Shown here in pieces: positions 44,752-53,097 of a stretch of DNA of 64,000 bases. Numbering within the stretch: position 1 is the stretch's first letter; each line of letters opens with the position of its first letter. The notes below the pieces were generated by a model. It saw nothing but the letters and a program-made list of their open reading frames with translations. It did not search any database and was not told the DNA's origin. Location: the NCBI RefSeq assembly GCF_015234135.1, contig NZ_JADGIK010000004.1, positions 1-64,000 of the forward strand, written 5' to 3'. This DNA comes from Faecalibacter rhinopitheci. Lineage in GTDB: Bacteria; Bacteroidota; Bacteroidia; Flavobacteriales; Weeksellaceae. A program made the translations under genes and the position numbers.

Positions 44752-45635
44752 TCATCCAATATAATATGAAACTCTTCTAATTTAGAGATTTTAGTACACT
44801 CAGTATTTTTAATATTTTTTAAATTAGAATCCATTCCGAGAATCATCATTTTAGATAAATCAAACGTAATACTTTCTAGTGTCGCATTATAAGATTTAAT
44901 ATTATCATTATTAGGTATAAATGATATTATAAGATCTGGTGAAATATCATCAATCGCTTGTTGCACTGCAGTAATGGTTTGGTTAGAACCAATATAAAAT
45001 GTTTGAAAACCATGATTCTTTAAAATTAGATTACAAAATAATAATCCAATTTCGTTTACTTCTCCATGCGGTAAAAATAGAAGAACTTTGCTTTTCTTGT
45101 CTACGAAATTTGGTGAACATTCTATCAAATAATGAAATTTACCTTTCAATAAACTTTTCATATAGAAGAATTGCACTGGTTTTTCTTCATTAGCTTGAAA
45201 AGTTTCATAAATCCTCATTAAAAAAGGATATAAAATAAAATTATAAAAATCGCTAATTGTTAATTTTTTTATTGCACTATCAATGATTAAATTAAATCGA
45301 GTTTCATTGTATGTTAAGCAAGAAGCAACTAGTTGATTAATAATGTCTTCATTCAGGTTTTTTTTAATCAAATTGGACATTAATTCAATCTCTACTTTTA
45401 CTTGTAATGTGTCATTATCCAATTGACAAATACTTTGTAAATCATATTTTTTATCTAGATGAAATAATGTAGAAATGTTTAATAAGCGATTTAGATGCTC
45501 AGTATTGTATTTAAAATCTGGTTTATTTTCAAGATTACAATCCTGAAAGGCATTATACTTTTTTTTCCAAAATAAAATTGTTTTATCTGGTAAACCAGAT
45601 AAATAACTCAATTGATTGATAGTAAAACGATTCAT
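44724..45635 (-). CDS. MerR-type regulator with a degenerate B12-binding fold (CarH/LitR-like)
   Basis: About 303 residues from the ATG of MNRFTINQLSYLSGL. A longer frame is hydrophobic and unlikely. The N-terminal MerR helix-turn-helix (1-60) is followed by the helical cap and Rossmann-like domain of CarH. The cobalamin signatures are lost: the Wx9EH of the cap reads F146-x9-FF, and ExHxxG reads E192-V-N194-E-I-G197, with Asn replacing the axial His. CarH relatives repress carotenoid genes and respond to light through B12. This one probably responds to something else or to a partner protein. No carotenoid gene lies in the window. Confidence 0.82.
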   Translation of the reverse strand: MNRFTINQLSYLSGLPDKTILFWKKKYNAFQDCNLENKPDFKYNTEHLNRLLNISTLFHLDKKYDLQSICQLDNDTLQVKVEIELMSNLIKKNLNEDIINQLVASCLTYNETRFNLIIDSAIKKLTISDFYNFILYPFLMRIYETFQANEEKPVQFFYMKSLLKGKFHYLIECSPNFVDKKSKVLLFLPHGEVNEIGLLFCNLILKNHGFQTFYIGSNQTITAVQQAIDDISPDLIISFIPNNDNIKSYNATLESITFDLSKMMILGMDSNLKNIKNTECTKISKLEEFHIILDEYEQKKAEV

Positions 45636-45716
45636 AATATTTTGTGTTAAGTAGAACTTAAATGTAACAAAAAAAAGCGATATTTCTACCAATCTAATTT
45701 TAAACTCAATTGTATT

Positions 45717-46814
45717 TTATGACTTCTTTTTTGATTTTAAATAGATATGTTGTCCATCCTTTGGTTGTTGTCCAGGATTCATATTATTAAATTTGTATAA
45801 ATTACTGATTTTCACACCAAATTTTTGTGAAATACTATACATATCCTCACCAGATTTTGCTTTGTAAACACTTTGTATACCTTTAGATTTTTTCTTGTCA
45901 AAAAACACAATCTGACCTTCGGATAATTTAGTACCCATATTAATTTCATTAAAATTTGCTAAATCTGAAGGTTTCTTATTATATAATTTAGCTAATGTTC
46001 CTAAAGTTTCACCGGCCTCAGCTACTACATAAGTAAGATTGTTGGGGTGCTTTTTAATACGAAATGTCGGATTTTTTTTACGAGTTTCTATTGTAATTGA
46101 TGGTCGAGTTTCGTTAGATGTTTTAGCAATTGTAGTCGTTTTAGTTTCTACATATTGCTTATCTTCATTTTTGTGAATTGTAGTTTTGTTTATTGTAGTA
46201 GTGGAAGGAGTCTTTTCAATAGTTTTAGACTCATTAGTTACATAGTATTTATCCTTTTCGTTACCAAAAAGATGATATAATTTTGCATACACTTCAGAGG
46301 AAGAAATATTATCGAATTGATGCAAATTATATTTTTCAATTCTACTGATTAATTTTGATGCATAGGATGGATCTGTGGCATACCCAGCTTTTTTTAGCCC
46401 ATGAGCCCAACCTTTATAATCAGTAACAGAAAGGTTAAATAAAGCTTTATAATATGGTCTTAATGCAAGAAATTCTGAGTGATCACGGTAACTTTCATCT
46501 ACAGACTTATAGCTTCTAAAACATTCACCAATTGCATCATCATTATGATAAATTCTTTCTTTATGAGATGGCCATTCAGCTTCACCTTTACATTTAATAC
46601 CGAAGTGGTTATTAGCTTTTTCTGCCAATCTACTTTGCCCTCCACCAGTTTCTAATAAGCCTTGTGCTAATGTGATACTTGCCGGAACCTTATATATTTC
46701 CATTTCTTTAACTGCCAAAGCTGCATGATTACGTATATAAGTAATATCTCTGTTTTCTTGCGCTTGTCCGACTATGGCTGTTAAAAAGCCAAAAACGAAT
46801 AACAATATTCTCAT
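45717..46814 (-). CDS. Exported glucosaminidase/muramidase with two LysM domains
   Basis: A 365-residue protein with signal peptide MRILLFVFGFLTAIVGQAQ. The glucosaminidase (FlgJ/GH73-like) domain at about 25-175 has ITLAQGLLETGGGQSRLAEKA (in two parts), NNHFGIKCKGE, and YRDHSEFL and YASKLISRIEKYNL. A Thr/Lys-rich linker leads to two LysM repeats (about 260-305, YVVAEAGETLGTLAKLYNK; about 315-362, YKAKSGEDMYSISQKFGV). It hydrolyses peptidoglycan glycan strands and binds them by LysM. It overlaps the next upstream gene by four bases. Confidence 0.9.
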   Translation of the reverse strand: MRILLFVFGFLTAIVGQAQENRDITYIRNHAALAVKEMEIYKVPASITLAQGLLETGGGQSRLAEKANNHFGIKCKGEAEWPSHKERIYHNDDAIGECFRSYKSVDESYRDHSEFLALRPYYKALFNLSVTDYKGWAHGLKKAGYATDPSYASKLISRIEKYNLHQFDNISSSEVYAKLYHLFGNEKDKYYVTNESKTIEKTPSTTTINKTTIHKNEDKQYVETKTTTIAKTSNETRPSITIETRKKNPTFRIKKHPNNLTYVVAEAGETLGTLAKLYNKKPSDLANFNEINMGTKLSEGQIVFFDKKKSKGIQSVYKAKSGEDMYSISQKFGVKISNLYKFNNMNPGQQPKDGQHIYLKSKKKS

Positions 46815-47728
46815 TGTATAATTGTTTTATTTTTTTTCAATAATATTTTATTTACTCCTTCAATACCTTGCAAACCGCCAGTATGTACTACTAATATGCG
46901 AGAGTTTTCCTTAAAAAAGTCTTTTTTTATTAAATCTAAAAGCCCAAATACCATTTTTCCTGTATATATAGGATCTAGCTGTATATTAGTTTGAGCTTTA
47001 AATTGATTGATAAACTCAATCAATTCATCATTTACTTTACCATATCCACCAAAATGATAATTGTTAAAAAGTGTAAAATTTCTTTTAAGTGTTAATTTAC
47101 AAATTTCTGTATTTAAAAAATCTCCTTTCAGTGCAGGAAAACCTAGTACGTGCTGATTTTCAGTGGTGGAATTTAATATTCCTGCAATTGTACCCGCTGT
47201 ACCTATAGATGACGTGATAAACTCAAATTTATTACATTCTTCATATAAAATTTCTTCACAACCTTTGATGGCTAAATCATTTGTACCACCTTCAGGAATA
47301 ATATAATAATCTGGATACTCATCATATAAATTTTCTAAAAATGCATCAGTATCTTTCAACCTATATGCCTCACGAGTTAGAAATTTAAATTTCATCCCTT
47401 GATTTTTGGCAAAAGTTAAGGTCGAGTTCTCATCAATTAAATTTTCTATTTCTTCTCCACGTATAAACGCAATAGCCTCCAAACCGTTAAGTTTAGCTGC
47501 AGCGGCTGTCGCAGCAATATGATTAGAAAATGCACCACCAAAGGTAATAATTTTTCTGAAACCTAAAGTGTTCGCCTTTTGTATGTTATATTTAAGTTTT
47601 CTGTATTTGTTCCCAGATATTAAAGGATGAAGCAAATCTTCTCTTAAAAAAGAAAGATGAATTTTTTTCTCTTTTAATAAAGGATGATCAATAGATTCTA
47701 TATTACTTTTTTGATTCTTCCAATTCAT
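46811..47728 (-). CDS. PLP-dependent D-cysteine desulfhydrase / ACC deaminase family protein
   Basis: A 305-residue fold-type II PLP enzyme. The PLP-binding Lys lies in LISGNKYRKLKYN, the phosphate-binding loop in SSIGTAGTIAGIL, and GGAFSNHIAATAAAA is the substrate-carboxylate loop. The family includes D-cysteine desulfhydrase and 1-aminocyclopropane-1-carboxylate deaminase. In bacteria without ACC the former is more likely, but activity cannot be assigned. It overlaps its neighbours by four bases (muramidase) and one base (HExxH protein), so the three are translated as a unit. Confidence 0.87.
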   Translation of the reverse strand: MNWKNQKSNIESIDHPLLKEKKIHLSFLREDLLHPLISGNKYRKLKYNIQKANTLGFRKIITFGGAFSNHIAATAAAAKLNGLEAIAFIRGEEIENLIDENSTLTFAKNQGMKFKFLTREAYRLKDTDAFLENLYDEYPDYYIIPEGGTNDLAIKGCEEILYEECNKFEFITSSIGTAGTIAGILNSTTENQHVLGFPALKGDFLNTEICKLTLKRNFTLFNNYHFGGYGKVNDELIEFINQFKAQTNIQLDPIYTGKMVFGLLDLIKKDFFKENSRILVVHTGGLQGIEGVNKILLKKNKTIIQ

Positions 47729-48057
47729 TATAAATAGTTGATAAATGCGTAGAATTTACGTTTTTTTAAATAATCTAAATCATGTTCATTTGCATAAGCT
47801 TCTCTTTCAAAACTTAAATTACGATAAGCTTTATTTCCATCAAATTTATATTGCATTAATCGAAAAATATATTCTATTCCATACCAAACGAAAAATGGAA
47901 GAACCAACAATTCTATTTGTTGAATAATATGTATTCTTTCGTGGTGTACAAGATGTAAGTCGTTTTTATCCTTCTTAGTTCTTAATAATATAAAAGGAAA
48001 TATAGCCATTCCCACAAAATTTTTTCTAAATAACCACCTAAGTGCAATTACAAACAT
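47728..48057 (-). CDS. Small membrane protein with an HExxH motif
   Basis: A 109-residue protein. A hydrophobic start (FVIALRWLFRKNFVGMAIFPFILL) is followed by LHLVHHERIHIIQQIELLVL, in which HERIH is a zincin-type HExxH motif on a helix, then a second hydrophobic segment (FFVWYGIEYIFRLM). A Glu-rich segment (SFEREAYANEHDL) offers a possible third zinc ligand. The layout resembles the core of M48/M56 membrane peptidases cut to a minimum. Proteolytic activity has not been shown for this group as far as I know. First gene of a three-gene overlapping set. Confidence 0.72.
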   Translation of the reverse strand: MFVIALRWLFRKNFVGMAIFPFILLRTKKDKNDLHLVHHERIHIIQQIELLVLPFFVWYGIEYIFRLMQYKFDGNKAYRNLSFEREAYANEHDLDYLKKRKFYAFINYL

Positions 48058-48205
48058 TAATTCCTTATTAGGGATACAAAATTAAACTTATCCATTGCAT
48101 TTTCCTAATAATGATTGATTTTGCGCTTCTCATGAACATTCTAGCTATCAGAAAGTAGTTTTAATTACTATTTTCGTAAATTAGTTCTTTAAGAAAGTAA
48201 ATATT

Positions 48206-48361
48206 GTGAGTAAGTTTGAAGAAGGGGATTATTATCTTTCACCTGAAGGGTTTAGGATTTTCACTGAGCAATATCTTAAAAAAAGAGGATATTGTTGTAA
48301 GAGTGGATGTAAACATTGTCCATATGGATTTGATAAAAAAACTGGATTATTAAAAAAGTAA
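48206..48361 (+). CDS. DUF5522 family small cysteine-rich protein (51 aa)
   Basis: A short frame with GTG start at 48206 and stop at 48359-48361. The product has MSKFEEGDYYLSPEGFRIFT at the start and RGYCCKSGCKHCPYGF at about residues 28-43, then a Lys-rich end. The CC-x3-C-x2-CPYGF cluster is the hallmark of DUF5522 and could hold zinc. An in-frame stop eight codons upstream and no ATG leave GTG as the best start. The DUF2911 gene begins 13 bases later. Function unknown. Confidence 0.82.
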   Translation: MSKFEEGDYYLSPEGFRIFTEQYLKKRGYCCKSGCKHCPYGFDKKTGLLKK

Positions 48362-48374
48362 AAATATTATATAA

Positions 48375-49112
48375 ATGAAATTAAAATCTACATTAATCGC
48401 ATTATTATTTGCTGGGTTTGCATTTGCACAAATTCAATTCCCACAAGCAAGTAACAAATCTGAAATAGAACAAACTATCGGTTTTACAAAAGTAGAAGTG
48501 GATTATTATCGTCCGAATTTGAATAACAGATCTGCATTTGGAGGTATTGTACCTTTTGGAGAAGTCTGGAGAACAGGTGCCAATAACAATACAACGATAG
48601 AATTTAACACTGATGTATTATTGGAAGGTAAGCCTTTATTGAAAGGAAAATATTCTTTATATACTATACCAACAGAAAAATCATGGAATGTAATATTTTA
48701 TAAGAATTCAGATAATTGGGGAAATCCTAAGACGTGGGATGAATCTCAAGTTGCTCTAAAAGTTACAGTTCCTGTTTATAAAACTTCAGAAAAAGTAGAA
48801 ACATTTACAATTGGGTTTGATGAGGTGAATGTTAATTCAGGAAAACTAGTCTTTCAATGGGATATAACAAAGGTAAAAGTTAATATTGATGTTCCAACGC
48901 ATCAAAAAGTTTTACAAAATATTCAGACACAATTAAATGATAATTCGTCAGCGCGAGATTTTTATAGTGCAGCTAATTATTACTATATGCAAAAATTAGA
49001 CTTAAAAAAGGCTAAGGAATGGATAGATATAGCGCTTGCTAAAGACACAAATTCACCAGAATATTTCACTGAACTAAAATCTAAAATAGAATCAGAATTA
49101 AAGAAAAAGTAA
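48375..49112 (+). CDS. DUF2911 family exported protein
   Basis: A 245-residue protein with signal peptide MKLKSTLIALLFAGFAFAQ. The DUF2911 core has VEVDYYRPNLNNR, IVPFGEVWRTGANNNTTIEF, LLKGKYSLYTIPTEKSWNVI and NDNWG-like NSDNWGNPK. A TPR-like helical tail follows (SARDFYSAANYYYMQK, LKKAKEWIDIALAKD). The family is exported and common in Bacteroidota with no known activity. It probably shares a transcript with the DUF5522 gene. Confidence 0.9.
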   Translation: MKLKSTLIALLFAGFAFAQIQFPQASNKSEIEQTIGFTKVEVDYYRPNLNNRSAFGGIVPFGEVWRTGANNNTTIEFNTDVLLEGKPLLKGKYSLYTIPTEKSWNVIFYKNSDNWGNPKTWDESQVALKVTVPVYKTSEKVETFTIGFDEVNVNSGKLVFQWDITKVKVNIDVPTHQKVLQNIQTQLNDNSSARDFYSAANYYYMQKLDLKKAKEWIDIALAKDTNSPEYFTELKSKIESELKKK

Positions 49113-49120
49113 ACTTAAAA

Positions 49121-49150
49121 AAAACCACTCTTTTAAAAGAGTGGTTTTTT
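49121..49150. terminator. Terminator after DUF2911 and after jetC
   Basis: Perfect palindrome, 14-base arms AAAACCACTCTTTT and complement, T-run on both strands. It ends both converging operons and lies only eight bases after the jetC stop, so nothing further is expected in the jet transcript. Confidence 0.9.
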
Positions 49151-49157
49151 AATTTGA

Positions 49158-52100
49158 CTAAATATCAAATAATTCTTTTTGTGCTTTATATTGCGTAATT
49201 GGCATATCGTATAACCACGAATATTTTTCTTCTTTTCGTTCTACATAATGCACAAACGAAATATGATCTTCAACGATGTGAATGTTATCTGCAGGCGTTA
49301 CTACAAGCAATTGTAATTTTAACTGTTCACACAAACGTAACAAGTATTTTGCTTTATCCTCATCTTGTGCCTTAAAAGCTTCATCAATAGCTATAAATCG
49401 GAATGTATTTGACTTTTCCTTGCGCATTAAATTAAACTGATAAGCAATCGCAGATCCTAAAATAGTGTAAGTTAATTGGGCTTTTTCACCACCAGATAAA
49501 GCACCCATATGTTCATACGTTTTTACTTTTTCTTGATTATCTCGTCTAAATTCTTCGGCTTTGTAGTTAAACCAATAACGAACATCCATAACCTTAGCTC
49601 GCCAATCTTCCTTGTTTAGTTTTTTGATTAAGGGAGCAATATGTTCATTAAAATGATCTCGTTTTTCTTCAAATAACATCAACCCATCATTTCCTGTTGA
49701 AATTGCTCGGTTTAATAATGACTTGAATTCTTGTATCTCAGCTATATAGTGTGAATTTGCGATTAATTGAATGTACGTCGTATATTCTTTTGTATTATAG
49801 TCGATTTCAGCAAGAGATTCATTCAATAAGGCAATATTTTCCTGTATACTTTCTGACCAATTTTCAAAAAACATTCGAAAATCACCAATCTTATTCATAA
49901 TCGTTTCTTGTAAATAAGACTCAAACTTAGTTTCAAAACGAGGTAAATTATCCTCATTTAGTTTCTGATAAAAATCTTGATATTCCGAAGCTAATTCTAA
50001 ATGTGACGAATCGGGTAGAGTAGAAGCTTCAGATCTCCAATCCTTATATTTCAGAATAATTTCTTCTTTCGGATTTTTAAATTCATTAATCTTCTGCTTG
50101 ATTTTATCTTCAGTCAAACGCTTCGAATATTCCAAACTCTTAATTTGAGTTTCTAATTCTTTTTGGAATTCAGTTTGTTTTAGTTTAATCGAATAATAAT
50201 CAATCGCTAATAATTCTTGATGTTTTTCCTCGAAAACGGAAATATCAACTGCTTCTACTGTTTTTAAAATCGATTCATTTCGGTTAATTTCTTTTGTAAT
50301 CTGTTGAATTTGAGTTTCTATTTTAAAAATCTCACGATTTAATTCATAAATATCTTTCTCCGTCAATTCTTTCAGCGCATTTTGCGCAATTTCTAATTCG
50401 TTTTGTAAACCTTCTGTTCGGTTCGAACCTGAGTTTAATACTTCGATTAATCGATTTTTTTGTTCAATTTCAGCAATTACATTCGACGCATCAATTACAG
50501 AGATATCTCTAAATGTATTGGTGATTTTAGAAATCGTTTCCTTGATTTGATCTAAAAGATAAATCTCTTTTTGTGAAGATTGAATTTGAATGTTAATGTT
50601 TTCAAGTTGATTTTCAACCGTTTTTAAATCTTCATAAATAGCTTGTGTCTTCGACGTGTTTTCCCAACCTAAAATAAAATTTTCTTTACGTTTATTTTCC
50701 TCACGGTCATCTTTCTGGATATTACCGTTAGAGAATACTAAAGTTCCGTTTGGTAATAAAGTTGTTTGATTAGTTAAGGTTGTTTCATTACAAATCGCAT
50801 CAAATTTTTGCTCGATTAAATCTTTTATCCATTTGGCGTAAATACTTTCATGTTTAAAATCCAATTGAAAAATTAAATGATTGGCTGCTGCTTGCGGTTT
50901 TAACCCATCTATAGACGTATATCCTTTATAAGCCAAAATCTTGATTGATGCATTTAAATCATTTTGTTGAATGAAATTTTCAACTTGATTCAAATACTTT
51001 TCGGGTACAATAATTTGGGTCGCAAACGAATGTAAAATACTTTCAATAGCTATTTCCCATTCAGGATTTTGAATTTTAATTAATTCGGCAACAAAAGGAA
51101 TTTCGGCTTGTGAAGCATTAATTTCTTGGACGATTAGATCTCGAATCTCAGCAATTCGACCAGTAATATTATTTTGATTGGAAGCTAAGAAGTCAATCTT
51201 TTCTTTTGCAATTTTAATTTCTGAGACGAAGCGATCAGCTTGATTTTTTAGTAAACGAATTTCTTCTAAAAGGTGCTCGTTTTTAACATGGTTTTCTACT
51301 GAAATTTCCTCAATTCGAACAGAATTATGCTGAAAATCTGTTGCATTTGGATCAGTAATTAAACCTAAAATTTGAACCAGTTGATTGTAATTTGTTTGTT
51401 TTACTTCAATATCAGCTTTTACTTTTTCTAATTTTGCTAAATCAATTTTAATTTGTTCAATTTGTTGCCCAACATTATCCGATTTGATCTGAACCGTTAA
51501 ATTCGTTTCTAAATCTTTTAATTGAGCTTCTTTATCTTTTAAACCATTCAATTGAGTTTTGAATGCCTCGTATTTCTGATTCGCTTGGTTAAATTCATCA
51601 TTCGCTAAATGCAATCCTTTTTGTGCAAACCAAAAGACAGCGGTATCCTTAGAATGGGTTAATGTTTCTAGTTTTGAATTTAATTCTTGAATTTTAGACG
51701 CATGTTCGTTAATAGGGGCTAAAAATTTCAATTGATCTTTTACTTTTTCAATATTAATTTTGGCTTCCATTAATGTGTTGAAACTCTCTTTCAATTGTAA
51801 AAACTCAGCTTCGGCATACCATTCTTCCAACATATTGGTACGAATAAATTCATCCAAATCTTCCAAAACTTTTACACCAACCACTTGATTAAATAACGTT
51901 AAAGATTGTGAAGATTTCATTCCAAAAAGATCAGCCATACGTTCACCGTACGCTATTGGACCATCCATCAGCTCAATTTTCTTCTTCGTTGTATTGGTGT
52001 TGTATTTTTTATCTAAAGTCTTTTTCCAATTTCCTTTTTGATCAAAGTGACTAAAGTCGTCTTCGATTGTTAGGGGCACATGCGCAATTCCGAATGTTCT

Positions 52101-52532
52101 TTTCAATTCATCATTAGAAAACCAACGCGCTTGGAATAATGTAATCTTCTTTCCATCTTGATTATCAAAATGCGCAAGAATTATAGAATAGGTCGTTTTA
52201 TCACGTAAAGATTTTGTTAAAGTACCTAAATCTCCATCGCGTTGAATATGGGCGTAATTTCCTAAAACATAAGTTTCTTCTGTACGGTCGCCTTTTTTAT
52301 CCACACCAGAAGATTGATTGTAGAAACGATCTTTTTTAGCTGGAACTAATAGCGTTAAAAGTCCATCGATAAACGTACTTTTTCCCGATGCATTTGCACC
52401 AGTTAACAACGAATTATTTCCTTTTGGCTGAATACGAAAAATACGATCGGTAAAGGTTCCCCAATTGTAAACTTCCATGTATTGTAGACGAAATCCAGCT
52501 TCGTCCGACGTCGTACTAAATAGATTCAACAT
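49158..52532 (-). CDS. jetC: JetC: MukB/MksB-like SMC ATPase
   Basis: A 1124-residue SMC-type ATPase. Walker A GANASGKS (45-52) is near the N terminus. A long coiled coil (about 250-470) leads to a hinge (about 480-600), a second coiled coil follows (about 650-900), then the signature LSGGEKAQ (1012-1019) and Walker B FIAIDEAF (D1050, E1051). All ATPase residues are intact. This is the JetC/MksB branch: the N-terminal LQYMEVYNWGTFTDRIF and the partner genes (DUF4194, DUF3375) separate it from SbcC. Such complexes extrude DNA loops; in Wadjet they recognise small circular DNA and hand it to JetD. Here no JetD follows. It overlaps jetB by 17 bases. Confidence 0.92.
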   Translation of the reverse strand: MLNLFSTTSDEAGFRLQYMEVYNWGTFTDRIFRIQPKGNNSLLTGANASGKSTFIDGLLTLLVPAKKDRFYNQSSGVDKKGDRTEETYVLGNYAHIQRDGDLGTLTKSLRDKTTYSIILAHFDNQDGKKITLFQARWFSNDELKRTFGIAHVPLTIEDDFSHFDQKGNWKKTLDKKYNTNTTKKKIELMDGPIAYGERMADLFGMKSSQSLTLFNQVVGVKVLEDLDEFIRTNMLEEWYAEAEFLQLKESFNTLMEAKINIEKVKDQLKFLAPINEHASKIQELNSKLETLTHSKDTAVFWFAQKGLHLANDEFNQANQKYEAFKTQLNGLKDKEAQLKDLETNLTVQIKSDNVGQQIEQIKIDLAKLEKVKADIEVKQTNYNQLVQILGLITDPNATDFQHNSVRIEEISVENHVKNEHLLEEIRLLKNQADRFVSEIKIAKEKIDFLASNQNNITGRIAEIRDLIVQEINASQAEIPFVAELIKIQNPEWEIAIESILHSFATQIIVPEKYLNQVENFIQQNDLNASIKILAYKGYTSIDGLKPQAAANHLIFQLDFKHESIYAKWIKDLIEQKFDAICNETTLTNQTTLLPNGTLVFSNGNIQKDDREENKRKENFILGWENTSKTQAIYEDLKTVENQLENINIQIQSSQKEIYLLDQIKETISKITNTFRDISVIDASNVIAEIEQKNRLIEVLNSGSNRTEGLQNELEIAQNALKELTEKDIYELNREIFKIETQIQQITKEINRNESILKTVEAVDISVFEEKHQELLAIDYYSIKLKQTEFQKELETQIKSLEYSKRLTEDKIKQKINEFKNPKEEIILKYKDWRSEASTLPDSSHLELASEYQDFYQKLNEDNLPRFETKFESYLQETIMNKIGDFRMFFENWSESIQENIALLNESLAEIDYNTKEYTTYIQLIANSHYIAEIQEFKSLLNRAISTGNDGLMLFEEKRDHFNEHIAPLIKKLNKEDWRAKVMDVRYWFNYKAEEFRRDNQEKVKTYEHMGALSGGEKAQLTYTILGSAIAYQFNLMRKEKSNTFRFIAIDEAFKAQDEDKAKYLLRLCEQLKLQLLVVTPADNIHIVEDHISFVHYVERKEEKYSWLYDMPITQYKAQKELFDI

Positions 52533-53097
52533 AAGATTCTAATTTGTTTTTAAATTCTTGCAACTGGTCTAATGTTACTTTTTCTTTGATGATACGATGA
52601 ATTTGATATTTGGTTTCGAAGTCGTTTTTATCAATTTCTTTTAAATAACCTAATTCAACAATGCGTCGAATATTGAGGTCTAAATCTTTTAAAAGTTTGA
52701 CTTTATTGTAGGTTTCTGGAAGAAATAATTCGACTTCTTCTTTAATTTCTTGAGAAGAAATGAATTTTTCGCTTACTTCGAATTGGGTTGGATTTTGATC
52801 AAAATCTTCTAAACTTTGACGTAGAACGACTAATATAATTGAAGCTTCAAATCCAATTTTTCGTTTAGAAACAAGTCCTAACGTATTTCCTTCTCGGTCT
52901 TCTAATTCTTTTAAATATGCAAAACCTTCGTCTTTCTTCACGACTAATTCTAAACCGATTTGGTTTAGATATTCTTGAATTTCAACTTGGTAATTGATCA
53001 CATCTATCCAAAGGTTTTGTGAATTTTCAATCGGTTGTTTTAGCAATTTTACGATCGCTTTTGAATAGGGTTTTATATGGTGTTCTAAACTGCTCAT
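52516..53097 (-). CDS. jetB: JetB: DUF4194 (MksE-like) kleisin-associated subunit
   Basis: A 193-residue winged-helix protein matching DUF4194/MksE. Features: GLELVVKKDEGFAYLKELED, ASIILVVLRQSLEDFDQN and a C-terminal helical wing (FETKYQIHRIIKEKVTLDQL). It acts as the KITE-type subunit that binds the kleisin JetA in the condensin-like complex. It overlaps jetA by four bases (stop/start ATGA) and jetC by 17. Length is normal for the family. Confidence 0.9.
   Translation of the reverse strand: MSSLEHHIKPYSKAIVKLLKQPIENSQNLWIDVINYQVEIQEYLNQIGLELVVKKDEGFAYLKELEDREGNTLGLVSKRKIGFEASIILVVLRQSLEDFDQNPTQFEVSEKFISSQEIKEEVELFLPETYNKVKLLKDLDLNIRRIVELGYLKEIDKNDFETKYQIHRIIKEKVTLDQLQEFKNKLESYVESI

Noticed and set aside
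49158-52532. Reading the large ATPase as SbcC
   Set aside because: SbcC travels with SbcD and has a zinc hook. Here the neighbours are DUF4194 and DUF3375 and there is a hinge with no CxxC hook, so JetC/MksB fits better.
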